From: SZAS-103 sp038216155
Lineage (GTDB): Bacteria; Pseudomonadota; Gammaproteobacteria; Xanthomonadales; Xanthomonadaceae
Length of the DNA stretch: 64,000 nt
Direction: 5' to 3'
Assembly: GCA_038216155.1 (NCBI GenBank)
Contig: JBBQQH010000001.1
Coordinates: 38,176 to 102,175, forward strand
This document shows positions 52,801 through 60,764 of this stretch, one piece after another. Position 1 is the first letter of the stretch. Each line of letters opens with the position of its first letter. The notes beneath the pieces were generated by a model, which was given only the letters and a program-made list of their open reading frames with translations, had not been told where the DNA came from and ran no database searches. The position numbers were made by a program, and so were the translations under genes.

Positions 52801-55800
52801 AGGCGACGGTGCGACCGGGGTATTCAACGTATCGCTGATCGGACCGGGTACCTCGGTGGAGGTGGCGCTGCCGGTATTGCTGATCGACCCATTGGTGGCG
52901 TCGGTCGCAGTGACGGTGTAGCTGGCCGTCAACGCGCAGGTGCCATTGACCGGAACCGTCGAGCAGGTCGTCGAACTCGGCGATGTGATCGGATCGCTCA
53001 CCTGCACATTGGTCAGCGAAGCGTTGCCGGTATTGGTGGCAGTGATCTTGTAGATCAGCGTATCGCCCTGGGTGACGGTGCCGGAGCGATCGCCATCGGT
53101 ATTGCGCACCAGCACCTTGCTGACCGTCATACCGGCGGTGTTGGCGACGGGCGTGGTCAAGCTGTCGGTGACAGGTTGGGTGACCTCATTGCTGGACGCG
53201 CTGCCAATGTTCCGGATCGAGCCGCGGCGTGCGTCGTTCGCTGTCACCGTGTAGGTACCGGTTAGCACGCAGGTCTGGCCTACCGCGACATTCGGGCAGG
53301 TGGTGGACGTGGGCGTGATCTTCGTATCCGAGACCTGCACCGTAGTCAGCGGCACGTTGCCGGAATTGGTCGCCGTCACCCGATAGGTCAGCACGTCGCC
53401 TTCGGTCACGCTGCCCGAGCCGTCGGGATCGCTATTACCCAGCAACGTCTTGGCCACCGTCAGCGCCGGCATGTTGTTGACCGGCGTATTGAGCGTGGTG
53501 GTGACCGGCAGGCGCCCAGTTTCATTGGACGTGGATGATCCGGTGTTGCTCACCGTGCCGCTTCGCGCGTCTGCGGCTGTCACCGTGTACGTGCCGACAA
53601 GCACGCAGGTCGCACCGACTGCCACATTCGGACACGCGTTGTTGCTCGGAGTGATCAGGCTGTCGCCGACCTGCACATTGGTCAGCGGGATGTTGCCGGA
53701 ATTGGTCGCAGTCACCGTGTAGGTCAGCGTGTCGCCCATGGTGACGCTGCCCGAACCATCGGGATCATTGTTGCCGGTCACTGCCTTGGCAATTGACAGC
53801 GCGGGCGCGGGCGTCGGCGAAACCGGTGTGACGACCGAGTTGGTGACCGGCCCGGGTACCTCGTTGGATGTCGCGCTGCCGGTATTGTTGACCGAACCCG
53901 CACTGGCATCGCCCGCAGTGACAATGTAACTGCCAGTCAGCAGGCATGTAGCACCCACGGCGACAGACGCGCAGGTATTGGTGCCCGGAAAATGATCATC
54001 GCTGACCACCACATTAGTCAGATTCACGCGACCGGTGTTCCTGGCGGTGACCGAATAATTGAGTTGGTCACCCGGTGTCACGCTGCCGGAGCCATCGTTG
54101 TCTACGGTGAAAATTAGTGTCTTGGTGACGCCCATTCCGGGCGCAGGCGCGGGCGATACTGGTGTACTGACAGAATTGGTGACCGGGCCTGGTACTTGAG
54201 TTGAGGTCGCGCTGCCGGTGTTGTTGACCGCTCCTGCGCCGGCATCGCCCGCGGTGACAATGTAGCTGCCTGTCAGCGGGCAATTACCACCCACGGCGAC
54301 GGACGCGCAAGTGTTGGTGGCCGGGAAATGATCGTCGCTGACGATGACATTGTTCAAAGCAACATTGCCGGTGTTGTTGGCAGTCACCGAATAGTTGAGC
54401 TGGTCACCCGGCGTCACGCTGCCGGAGCCGTCGTTATCGACAGTGCCTGTCAGTGTCTTGGTGACGCTCATTCCTGGCGCAGGCGTTGGCGATACTGGTG
54501 TACTGACAGAACTGGTGACCGGGCCGGGCACTTGGGTTGAGGTCGCGCTTCCGGTGTTGTTGACCGCTCCAGCGCCGGCATCGCCCGCGGTGACAACGTA
54601 GCTGCCGATCAATGCGCAGTTGCCGCCTGGTGCGACTAGCGGGCAGGTGGTCGTCCCCGGAAAGTGATCGTCGCTGACCACGACATTGGTCAGGTTCACG
54701 CCGCCGGTGTTGTTGGCAGTGACCGAGTAATTGAGTTGGTCGCCCGGCGTGACGCTGCCGGAGGTGTCGTTGTCGACGGTGCTGGTCAACAGTTTGGTCA
54801 CGCTCATGCCGGCAGCCGGTGTGGCGAACACTGGCGTCACCACCGTGCTTGTAAACATGCCACTGGTGGTTTCGATCGATGTCGCGGTGGAGGTGTTGGT
54901 GACGTTGCCGTTGCTCACATCCAACGCGGTGACCGTATGCGAGCCGGTCAGCACGCAGGTGCCGCCGATCGGTAAGCTCGGACAGGTGGCGGTACCAGGG
55001 ATCGTTTGTGGGTCGTCGACGGTGACCCCGGTCAGGGGGACCGTGCCGCTATTGGTCGCGGTGCTGGTGTAGTTCAAGACATCGCCCAAAGTGACGTTGC
55101 CGGAACCATCGTTGTCGGTGAAACCGGTCAGCACCTTGTTGTTGGACAGGTTCGGGACGCCGGCTACCACCGGTGTCACCACCGTGCTGGTAAACATGCC
55201 GCTGGTGGTTTGGATCGAGGTCGCGGTGGAGGTGTTGGTGACGTTACCGTTGCTGACGTCCAATGCGGTGACCGTATGCGATCCGCTCAGCACGCAGGTG
55301 CCCGCGACCGGAACGCTCGGGCAGGTGATTGAGTTCGGAATTGTCTGAGGATCGGTAATGGTGACCGAAGTCAGAGACACGCCGCCGGTATTGGTTGCGG
55401 TGCTTGTGTAATTCAGGACATCGCCCAAAGTGACGTTGCCGGAGCCGTCGTTGTCGACGAAGCCAGCCAACACCTTGTTGTTGGCCAATCCCGGAGGTGG
55501 GGTCGGAACGACAAGAACGGCGAAATTCAAGCAGCAGCTGCCGGTTGATCCCGGCATGGTCACCGCGCTGAGGGTGTCGAGTGGGGTCTGGCCCGCAACT
55601 ACATCGGCGGCAGTGACGGTATAGGTGGCGTTCAACGTACACACAGCACCGACGGCCATGGCACCACAGGTCTGGGATAAAGGCGTACCCACCAAATGAC
55701 TGAGGGATGCGCTGGTAAAGGGCAAAGTGCCTGTGTTGGTCCCGGTGTAATTGAAAGTCAACACATCACCTAGGGTGACCGAGCCAGAACCGTCGTTATC

Positions 55801-56322
55801 GGCGTTGGTGCTACCGGCATTAAGAAAAATTTGCGAGGAACCAGCGATTGTAGTTGCGGTGTAGGTGACCAGACTGTTGGTGTCGCAGCTTCCGCTGCTT
55901 GGCATGCATTTGACTTGTACGGTCACGGAGCCGGCAGACGGGCCCAGCGTGACTGTGAATGGATAGTTTCCTGTCACGCTTGGGGGCGGCAGAAAGTAGG
56001 AGGTTGGTGTAACGCTTGCGCCGCCGGTTGTATCGGCGGTAATTATGATGTCGTCGTCAGTGCCGACCAGGTTGCAGTTGCCGTCGTCCTGCACGGTAAA
56101 GCTGAATCCAACGTTAGACCCGACCGCGCCGGATCCCGACGTCGGGCCGTTCGCGACCACGCCGCAAAACCCGATCGTCGCCGCCGCTTGCTGACTCCAT
56201 GCGCCGCCGATCAGCAGCAGAAATGCCAGCAGCAATTGCGCGAACAATGTTCCCGCACGCCGAGCCTTTGCGTCGCCTTCCGAATGGCGGATGGACGGTA
56301 CTTCCCCAAGTGACGACCGCAT
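49900..56322 (-). CDS. Giant autotransporter with eleven DUF11-like and three Ig-like repeats, paralogue 2
   Basis: 2,140 residues. Signal peptide up to about residue 48. An N-terminal Ig-like domain is followed by eleven repeats of about 112 residues with DNDGSGSVTPGDQLNYSV-type motifs, each with one Cys pair, resembling DUF11/DUF7507 cell-surface repeats. Then come three Big_1-like modules (LSIVSGDNQAG type), a helical NIKARIAALRSG linker and a C-terminal beta-barrel (WGFFASGTLGRGSARPG) ending LRIEF. The barrel is clearly paralogous to that of the downstream autotransporter. GGGGAG precedes the ATG at 56322. Likely a long surface fibre. Confidence 0.9.
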   Translation of the reverse strand: MRSSLGEVPSIRHSEGDAKARRAGTLFAQLLLAFLLLIGGAWSQQAAATIGFCGVVANGPTSGSGAVGSNVGFSFTVQDDGNCNLVGTDDDIIITADTTGGASVTPTSYFLPPPSVTGNYPFTVTLGPSAGSVTVQVKCMPSSGSCDTNSLVTYTATTIAGSSQIFLNAGSTNADNDGSGSVTLGDVLTFNYTGTNTGTLPFTSASLSHLVGTPLSQTCGAMAVGAVCTLNATYTVTAADVVAGQTPLDTLSAVTMPGSTGSCCLNFAVLVVPTPPPGLANNKVLAGFVDNDGSGNVTLGDVLNYTSTATNTGGVSLTSVTITDPQTIPNSITCPSVPVAGTCVLSGSHTVTALDVSNGNVTNTSTATSIQTTSGMFTSTVVTPVVAGVPNLSNNKVLTGFTDNDGSGNVTLGDVLNYTSTATNSGTVPLTGVTVDDPQTIPGTATCPSLPIGGTCVLTGSHTVTALDVSNGNVTNTSTATSIETTSGMFTSTVVTPVFATPAAGMSVTKLLTSTVDNDTSGSVTPGDQLNYSVTANNTGGVNLTNVVVSDDHFPGTTTCPLVAPGGNCALIGSYVVTAGDAGAGAVNNTGSATSTQVPGPVTSSVSTPVSPTPAPGMSVTKTLTGTVDNDGSGSVTPGDQLNYSVTANNTGNVALNNVIVSDDHFPATNTCASVAVGGNCPLTGSYIVTAGDAGAGAVNNTGSATSTQVPGPVTNSVSTPVSPAPAPGMGVTKTLIFTVDNDGSGSVTPGDQLNYSVTARNTGRVNLTNVVVSDDHFPGTNTCASVAVGATCLLTGSYIVTAGDASAGSVNNTGSATSNEVPGPVTNSVVTPVSPTPAPALSIAKAVTGNNDPDGSGSVTMGDTLTYTVTATNSGNIPLTNVQVGDSLITPSNNACPNVAVGATCVLVGTYTVTAADARSGTVSNTGSSTSNETGRLPVTTTLNTPVNNMPALTVAKTLLGNSDPDGSGSVTEGDVLTYRVTATNSGNVPLTTVQVSDTKITPTSTTCPNVAVGQTCVLTGTYTVTANDARRGSIRNIGSASSNEVTQPVTDSLTTPVANTAGMTVSKVLVRNTDGDRSGTVTQGDTLIYKITATNTGNASLTNVQVSDPITSPSSTTCSTVPVNGTCALTASYTVTATDATNGSISNTGSATSTEVPGPISDTLNTPVAPSPAAAMSVSKVLSSTVDNDGSGTVTPGDQLNYAVTATNTGNVTLTNVVVSDNHFAGTTTCPSVAVGATCVLTGSYIVTGADATVGQVVNTGSAVSTQVPGAVTSSVSTPVSPGPVASMSNTKTLTGYDDNDSSGSITLNDVLHYSSSALNTGNVILNNVAVSDPKTIPNSASCASVAVGGTCVLQGNHTVTATDVNAGQIVNTSTATSATTGATQYISTVTTPVASTTAPSLSIVSGDNQAGAVGTPGRLPLVVQLLDGNGQPYYDETVNWQVVSGPATLNAPTSTTDTNGNAQIGLTYGNSAGAIVIRASYGSSSVDFHATALSYVITITGGNGQSGPPGSSLPQDFVVQVSLPPGITSKGPSPNSTQGISAGSVSGVPVQWQILSGGGSLSQGASTVTNASGQSTNHYTLGSAPGPNQIQVTVAGGNNVTFTANSVIPNPTSATMTIVSGNNQTLGTGASSAPLIVELKYGSGNPVVGATINWTASNATLASSSSITGSNGRASNVAKVTSPGAASVSASSASPAAGPVAFNLNGGLANIAGLTPAQYQLALALDNACPALAALSNRTPGQQDLYQQCLALAAAGGNPTQVQHALDELIASSAFLQSTAALQISATQFDNIKARIAALRSGTGGKHFGGLALNTPSGGFPLGSSLDALLSATDDKKPEVGADFDRWGFFASGTLGRGSARPGQVLAGYDFDTTGLTAGIDYRYSDSFIFGATIGYARFKSQLDGGNGHMNTSGYSLSGYSTLFRANSWYVDGVLTWGHNKYDITRRIVYTLTAPSGTTTIDNRADASASGTNLAGSLTVGRDFQKGGWSIGPYFRGNLAKLSFDDYRETLPAGGPGSGLGLDVRSRDVNSASTVLGGKFTYASSQSWGVLMPHMQVEWEHEFKSDPYRLEARFLNDPTATPIVVHGDAIDSDFFRLGFGLSAIWAGGKSGFVYYEKTLGRAGITQDNIALGLRIEF
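52105..55830 (-). repeat. Eleven tandem ~340-bp coding repeats of the giant autotransporter
   Basis: Units repeat about every 339 bases, each encoding a DUF11-like domain. Units 4-6 and 10 are especially similar (VSDDHFPGT, TAGDAGAGAVNNTGSAT), which suggests recent duplication or gene conversion. The edge units 1 and 11 are the most diverged. Copy number is a natural candidate for strain variation. Confidence 0.85.
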
Positions 56323-56345
56323 CGCATTTCTCCCCAGAGCGTGCT

Positions 56346-56367
56346 TATACTATCGGCGTCGAGTATA
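56346..56367. promoter_or_regulatory. Palindrome TATACT-N10-AGTATA in the divergent promoter region
   Basis: Located between the giant autotransporter (minus) and the caspase gene (plus), in a 110-base gap. Each half reads TATACT on its own strand, matching a sigma-70 -10 hexamer, so it could be two face-to-face -10 elements or an operator. Matching -35 elements are weak. Confidence 0.45.
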
Positions 56368-56432
56368 GCGGCTCTCGCGCCGCCGAAAGCTAGTGGGTGC
56401 GAGCCGCGAACTCATTTTTGGAGCCTCGCAAT

Positions 56433-58706
56433 ATGAACGCGCAACCCCTTTGTCCGGTTTCCTCTCGAATCTCCGTTTTTGCGTTTTCCGTGCTGCTCGC
56501 CTTCGGAGCTGGAATTCCTGCGCCGGCCGTTCAGGCAGCCACCGTTCGCAACGCTGAAGACCTCTTGGTAGTCGACTGCCTGTTGCCGGGTCAGATTCGT
56601 CGTCTGGGCAACCAGGCGATGTTTATGGGCGCGCGCCGGCCGATTCGCACAACGCAGGCGGATTGCCAGATTCGCGGCGGCGAATACGTCTCCTACGATC
56701 GTGCGAATTACCAGACCGCACTCAAGGTGTGGATGGAATCGGCGATGACCGGCGATGCCGACGCGATGAATTACGTTGGCGAGATTTATCTCAAGGGCCT
56801 GGGCACCGATCCGGATTACGGCATGGCGCGCGAGTGGTTTCGCAAGGCGTCGGAAAAAGGCAGCAATCGCGCGAAGATCAACCTCGGCTACATGATGGAG
56901 GAAGGTCTCGGTGCCGAGAAAGATCTGACGGGCGCGTTGAACCTGTACCGCGAAGCCTCCGGCATTACCGGCGACGACCTCGTGTTTTCCTCAAGCGTGC
57001 AGGTGCAGTTGCAGGCCAAGGACGAGCAGATTGGCGAGTTGACGCAGTCGGTCGCCAGCGAGCGCGCGACATCCGATTCACTGCGCGGACAGGTGAAGGA
57101 GTTGCAGGCGCAACTCGGCCAGCAACAGCAGCAGCTAGCAAGTTCGCGCCAGCAACTCGACGACACCCAGTCCAAGCTGGAAAAAGCACGCGCTGCCACC
57201 GGCGCTGATTTCAGCGCGGTCGACAAGACCCGCGCGGCGATCAGTTCCAACGAGGAACAACTCGATGCCGCGCAAACCGATCAAGACGCCGCCAACGCAG
57301 CGCAAGTGGCGCAGCTGAAAGCGCAGATCGATGCCGACAAGAAGAAGTACCAGTCGCAGATCAAGGCCTTGCAGGCGCGCGCCCCGGCTAAGAGCACCAA
57401 GAACAAGGAAGACTGGGAGTTGATGAAGCTGCTGGAAAACCAGTTAGTCGCCAAGCAGTCGGAAATCCGCACCCAAAGCAAGTCGATCGCGAGTTTGCAG
57501 CAGAAGATCGGTGGCAGCGGTGGCGTCGCGCTGGCTGGTGCGCCGTCGCTCGATATGATCGATCCGCCGCTGACGCTTACACGCGGTCGCCCGGCCGCAG
57601 TGTTGCGCGGAGCGCCGGGAACGCATGATCTGATCGGCAAGGTCACGTCGCCGGTCGGCGTCAAGCAGGTCACGGTTAACGGCACGCCGGTGGTGTTGGG
57701 CGCCAGTGGCCAATTCAAGGCGCAGGTGAACGTGCCCGCTGCCGGCACCAACGTGCAGATTGCCGCGATCGACAAGCGCGGTGCACGCGGCACACTCGAT
57801 TTCGCGTTGCTGACCTCCGGTACAGCGACGGCCAGCACGTCGAGCGGTTCGGGCGGTGTCGGCTCGGTTCCGGGCGGCGTCAATCTGGGTCGCAATTACG
57901 CAGTGGTGATCGGCAACAACACATATCAGGACAGCAGCGAGTACCAGACGCTGCAAAGCGCAGCCAGCGATGCCACGGCGGTCGCCCAGGTGCTCAAGGC
58001 GCGCTACGGCTACCAGACCCAATTGCTGCTGAACTCGTCGCGGCTGGAAATCCTCACTGCGTTGAACAACCAGCGCGAGAAGCTCGGCCCTGACGACAAC
58101 CTGCTGGTGTATTACGCCGGCCACGGCGAGTTGCAGGGGCGCACCGGTTACTGGATTCCGGTGGATGCCAAAGCCAATACTCCGGCCACCTGGATTTCCA
58201 ACGCGGCGATCAGCGACATCCTGGCCACGATGAAGTCGCGACATGTGCTGGTGGTCGCCGACTCATGCTACTCAGGGGCCATGTCGCGCTCGGCGATGCC
58301 GGTGTTCAACGCGGCGGTGATGTCACCCGACAAGTGGAGCGCGTGGGTGTCGAAGATGGTCGGTGGCCATTCGCGCACCGTGATGACTGCCGGCGGAGTG
58401 CAGCCAATTGCCGACACTGGCACCGGCAAGCATTCCTACTTCACACGCGCCTTCGTCAACGTGCTGCAGGACAACAATCGTTTGCTGGAAGCACAGCGGC
58501 TGTATCGCGAAGTGTCGAGTTCGATGGCGTTGTCGACGATCAACTCGCCGATTCCGCAGAATCCGCAATATTCGCCCATCGCCTACGCAGGGCACGCGGG
58601 CGGAGACTTCTTTTTCGCACCCAAGGGCTCACGCACCGCGTCAGCCAAGTCGCACACGAGCGACGGCGCGCAAACGCTGGTGGCTGCGGTTACTCCAATG
58701 GAGTGA
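56433..58706 (+). CDS. Secreted caspase-family (peptidase C14) protein with Sel1 and coiled-coil domains
   Basis: 757 residues. Signal peptide to about residue 35. Two Sel1-like repeats (KVWMESAMTGDADAMNYVG, EWFRKASEKGSNRAKINLG) follow, then a long coiled coil rich in Gln/Lys/Ala (about 195-390), a small beta domain (VKQVTVNGTPV), and a C14 caspase domain from about 495. The catalytic dyad is His564 (YYAGHGE) and Cys612 (VVADSCYSGA). Start ATG at 56433 has GGAG nine bases upstream. It is divergent from the giant autotransporter and ends with a strong terminator. Likely periplasmic; substrate unknown. Confidence 0.9.
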   Translation: MNAQPLCPVSSRISVFAFSVLLAFGAGIPAPAVQAATVRNAEDLLVVDCLLPGQIRRLGNQAMFMGARRPIRTTQADCQIRGGEYVSYDRANYQTALKVWMESAMTGDADAMNYVGEIYLKGLGTDPDYGMAREWFRKASEKGSNRAKINLGYMMEEGLGAEKDLTGALNLYREASGITGDDLVFSSSVQVQLQAKDEQIGELTQSVASERATSDSLRGQVKELQAQLGQQQQQLASSRQQLDDTQSKLEKARAATGADFSAVDKTRAAISSNEEQLDAAQTDQDAANAAQVAQLKAQIDADKKKYQSQIKALQARAPAKSTKNKEDWELMKLLENQLVAKQSEIRTQSKSIASLQQKIGGSGGVALAGAPSLDMIDPPLTLTRGRPAAVLRGAPGTHDLIGKVTSPVGVKQVTVNGTPVVLGASGQFKAQVNVPAAGTNVQIAAIDKRGARGTLDFALLTSGTATASTSSGSGGVGSVPGGVNLGRNYAVVIGNNTYQDSSEYQTLQSAASDATAVAQVLKARYGYQTQLLLNSSRLEILTALNNQREKLGPDDNLLVYYAGHGELQGRTGYWIPVDAKANTPATWISNAAISDILATMKSRHVLVVADSCYSGAMSRSAMPVFNAAVMSPDKWSAWVSKMVGGHSRTVMTAGGVQPIADTGTGKHSYFTRAFVNVLQDNNRLLEAQRLYREVSSSMALSTINSPIPQNPQYSPIAYAGHAGGDFFFAPKGSRTASAKSHTSDGAQTLVAAVTPME

Positions 58707-58730
58707 TGGAAAAAGACTGATGTTGTGTCG

Positions 58731-58758
58731 ACAAAGGGGCTTCGGCCCCTTTGTCATT
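58731..58758 (+). terminator. Terminator of the caspase-family gene
   Basis: A 10-bp stem (ACAAAGGGGC/GCCCCTTTGT) with a TTCG tetraloop, followed by CATTTT, 25 bases past the stop. It is also the end of the convergent minus-strand ybeY transcript region. Confidence 0.88.
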
Positions 58759-58826
58759 TTGGTTGCCGACATATGTGCGGCGACCGATGAACGACGCCCG
58801 CACTGTAATTCCAATCCAGGCGCGAG

Positions 58827-59291
58827 TCAGGCGTACGGATCAGGCAGATTCAGGCGCGCGAGAATCTCGCGTTCCAGTTGTTCCATCGCTTCGGCGTCAC
58901 GGCGCTTGCCGTGATCGAATCCGAGCAGGTGCAGCACGCCGTGCACGGTGAGATGGGCGTAGTGCGCATTCAGTGGTTTGCCTTGCTCGCGCGCCTCGCG
59001 AGCGATCACCGGCGCGCACAGCACGATGTCGCCCAGCAGCGGCAGCTTGACGCCTTCGGGCAATTCGGCAGGGAAGCTCAGCACATTGGTCGCGTGATCC
59101 TGGCCGCGATAATGCCGGTTGAGTGCACAACCTTCGCGCTCGTCGACGATGCGAACGGCAAGATCGGCGCGCTTGATGCGTGAGTGCAAAGCCGCTGCTA
59201 CCCAGCACCGGAAGCTGACCGCAGAGGGGAGACCTTTTCGCGGCAGCGCATAACTAACCCCGACATCAAGCTGGACTGGCCCGCGGGTCAT
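58827..59291 (-). CDS. ybeY: Endoribonuclease YbeY (16S rRNA maturation)
   Basis: 154 residues. The single zinc site is the family motif HGVLHLLGFDH near residue 115, preceded by RGQDHATNVLSFP. YbeY acts in 16S rRNA 3'-end maturation and 70S quality control. The start ATG at 59291 gives a normal length. In E. coli ybeY directly follows ybeZ (phoH); here a DUF1905-like gene lies between them. Confidence 0.95.
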   Translation of the reverse strand: MTRGPVQLDVGVSYALPRKGLPSAVSFRCWVAAALHSRIKRADLAVRIVDEREGCALNRHYRGQDHATNVLSFPAELPEGVKLPLLGDIVLCAPVIAREAREQGKPLNAHYAHLTVHGVLHLLGFDHGKRRDAEAMEQLEREILARLNLPDPYA

Positions 59292-59304
59292 GGCTTGACC
59301 AAGG

Positions 59305-59598
59305 TCATAACTTGATCATCGTCGCCGGTTCCAGCGTGATCTCGACCGGATCGCCGATTCCAATGTGGATTGATTCGCGCAACTCGTCGGGAATCAGCAC
59401 ATAAAACCGACGCGATCGCGACACAACGCTGCTATCGAACTGCGCGCCATTGACGGTGCCGCTAACGCGATAGCCGCGCCGTCCGGGCCACAGCTTCACC
59501 TTCGGCGCCTGCCAGCGCAGGGCAGGATCAAACGGAACCTCCACCGCAGCCAACTTGTGGCCGGACAGCAACTCGCCCTCGAACTTTGCCGCTTTCAT
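59305..59598 (-). CDS. DUF1905-like small protein
   Basis: 97 residues. The pattern KFEGELLSGHKLAAVEVPFD at the start, WPGRRGYRVSGTVNG and the C-terminal IGIGDPVEITLEPA match my memory of DUF1905, a beta-barrel-like domain of unknown function often fused to YdeI-type domains. Its ATG at 59598 is preceded by GGGAGAG. It lies 54 bases after phoH and ends 13 bases before ybeY, so it is embedded in that operon. Confidence 0.75.
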   Translation of the reverse strand: MKAAKFEGELLSGHKLAAVEVPFDPALRWQAPKVKLWPGRRGYRVSGTVNGAQFDSSVVSRSRRFYVLIPDELRESIHIGIGDPVEITLEPATMIKL

Positions 59599-59652
59599 CG
59601 CGTCTCTCCCTGCTGAATCGATGCTGCGTTATCGATGCTCTCGCTGCGCGGT

Positions 59653-60648
59653 TCAATCCTTCTCGCGATCGGCGTCACGTGCATCGTAAGCTCGCACGAT
59701 ACGCGCCACCAGCGGGTGCCGCACCACGTCGCCAGCCTCGAAGAACGTGAAAGAGATTCCATCGACACCACGCAACACGTCGATCGCGTCGCGCAATCCG
59801 GACTTCTGGTGTTTCGGCAGATCGATCTGGGTCAGGTCGCCGGTGATCACGGCGGTCGAACCAAACCCGATCCGGGTCAGAAACATCTTCATCTGCTCGA
59901 TGGATGTGTTCTGCGCTTCGTCCAGGATCACGAACGCATCGTTTAGCGTGCGCCCGCGCATGTACGCCAGCGGAGCAATCTCGATCACGTTTTTCTCCAG
60001 CAGCTTGACCACTTTTTCGACGCCGAGCATCTCGTACAGCGCGTCGTACAACGGACGTAGATACGGGTCGACTTTCTGACTCAGATCACCTGGCAGGAAG
60101 CCCAGTTTTTCGCCGGCTTCCACCGCCGGTCGCACCAGGATCAGCCGCTGCACGCGACCCGAATCTAGTGCATCCACCGCGGCGGCGACGCCGAGGAATG
60201 TCTTGCCCGTGCCGGCCGGGCCAACGCCAAAATTGATGTCGTGCTGCGTAATCGCGTGCAGGTATTTCGCCTGGTTGGGTCCGCGTCCGCGAATGGTGCC
60301 GCGCTTGACCTTGATCGCGACATCCTGCGGCTGAAAGGCCGATTCGTTCGGCATCGGCTGAGTGGTTGTCGTGGCGTGATCATCGATATCGGCGTTCGCC
60401 AGCATCACGTTGATCTGGTGCGCGTCCAACACGCCGTTCGCAGCTTCGTCGTACAACTCACGAAGGAAGAGAGTTGCGCGCGTGGCCATCGGCTCCGGCC
60501 CGCTGACGCGAAACACATTGCCGCGATTGGCGATCTCCACGCCGAGCCGCAACTCGATCTGCCGCAGATGCGCATCGAACGGCCCGGTCAGATTGGCCAG
60601 CCGTTCTATGTCGGCAGGTTCAAGGGTGAAATCACGTGGGGTGTGCAT
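59653..60648 (-). CDS. ybeZ: PhoH-like ATPase YbeZ
   Basis: 331 residues of PhoH-family P-loop ATPase. Walker A is GPAGTGKT at 143-150, and Walker B is in AFVILDEAQNTS. The RGRGPNQAKYLHAI segment and ITGDLTQIDLP are family hallmarks. The N-terminal region contains a KH-like domain. It partners with YbeY in ribosome and RNA quality control. Gene order miaB-ybeZ-ybeY is that of E. coli, interrupted here by a pseudogene and a small gene. Confidence 0.95.
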   Translation of the reverse strand: MHTPRDFTLEPADIERLANLTGPFDAHLRQIELRLGVEIANRGNVFRVSGPEPMATRATLFLRELYDEAANGVLDAHQINVMLANADIDDHATTTTQPMPNESAFQPQDVAIKVKRGTIRGRGPNQAKYLHAITQHDINFGVGPAGTGKTFLGVAAAVDALDSGRVQRLILVRPAVEAGEKLGFLPGDLSQKVDPYLRPLYDALYEMLGVEKVVKLLEKNVIEIAPLAYMRGRTLNDAFVILDEAQNTSIEQMKMFLTRIGFGSTAVITGDLTQIDLPKHQKSGLRDAIDVLRGVDGISFTFFEAGDVVRHPLVARIVRAYDARDADREKD

Positions 60649-60764
60649 GGCGCAAAGAGTAGCGCGCGCGTCGCAACAGGGCCATCAGCGAAGCCCGCGC
60701 AGCAGGCCGGGGCTCGCAACGCGCAGTCTATCGCCGCGTCATTGGGGTCTGCTGCCCGTCTGCG

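Noticed and set aside
52105..55830. Regular repeats as a CRISPR array
   Set aside because: The period is about 340 bases, in frame, and encodes DUF11-like domains; no short repeats with unique spacers.
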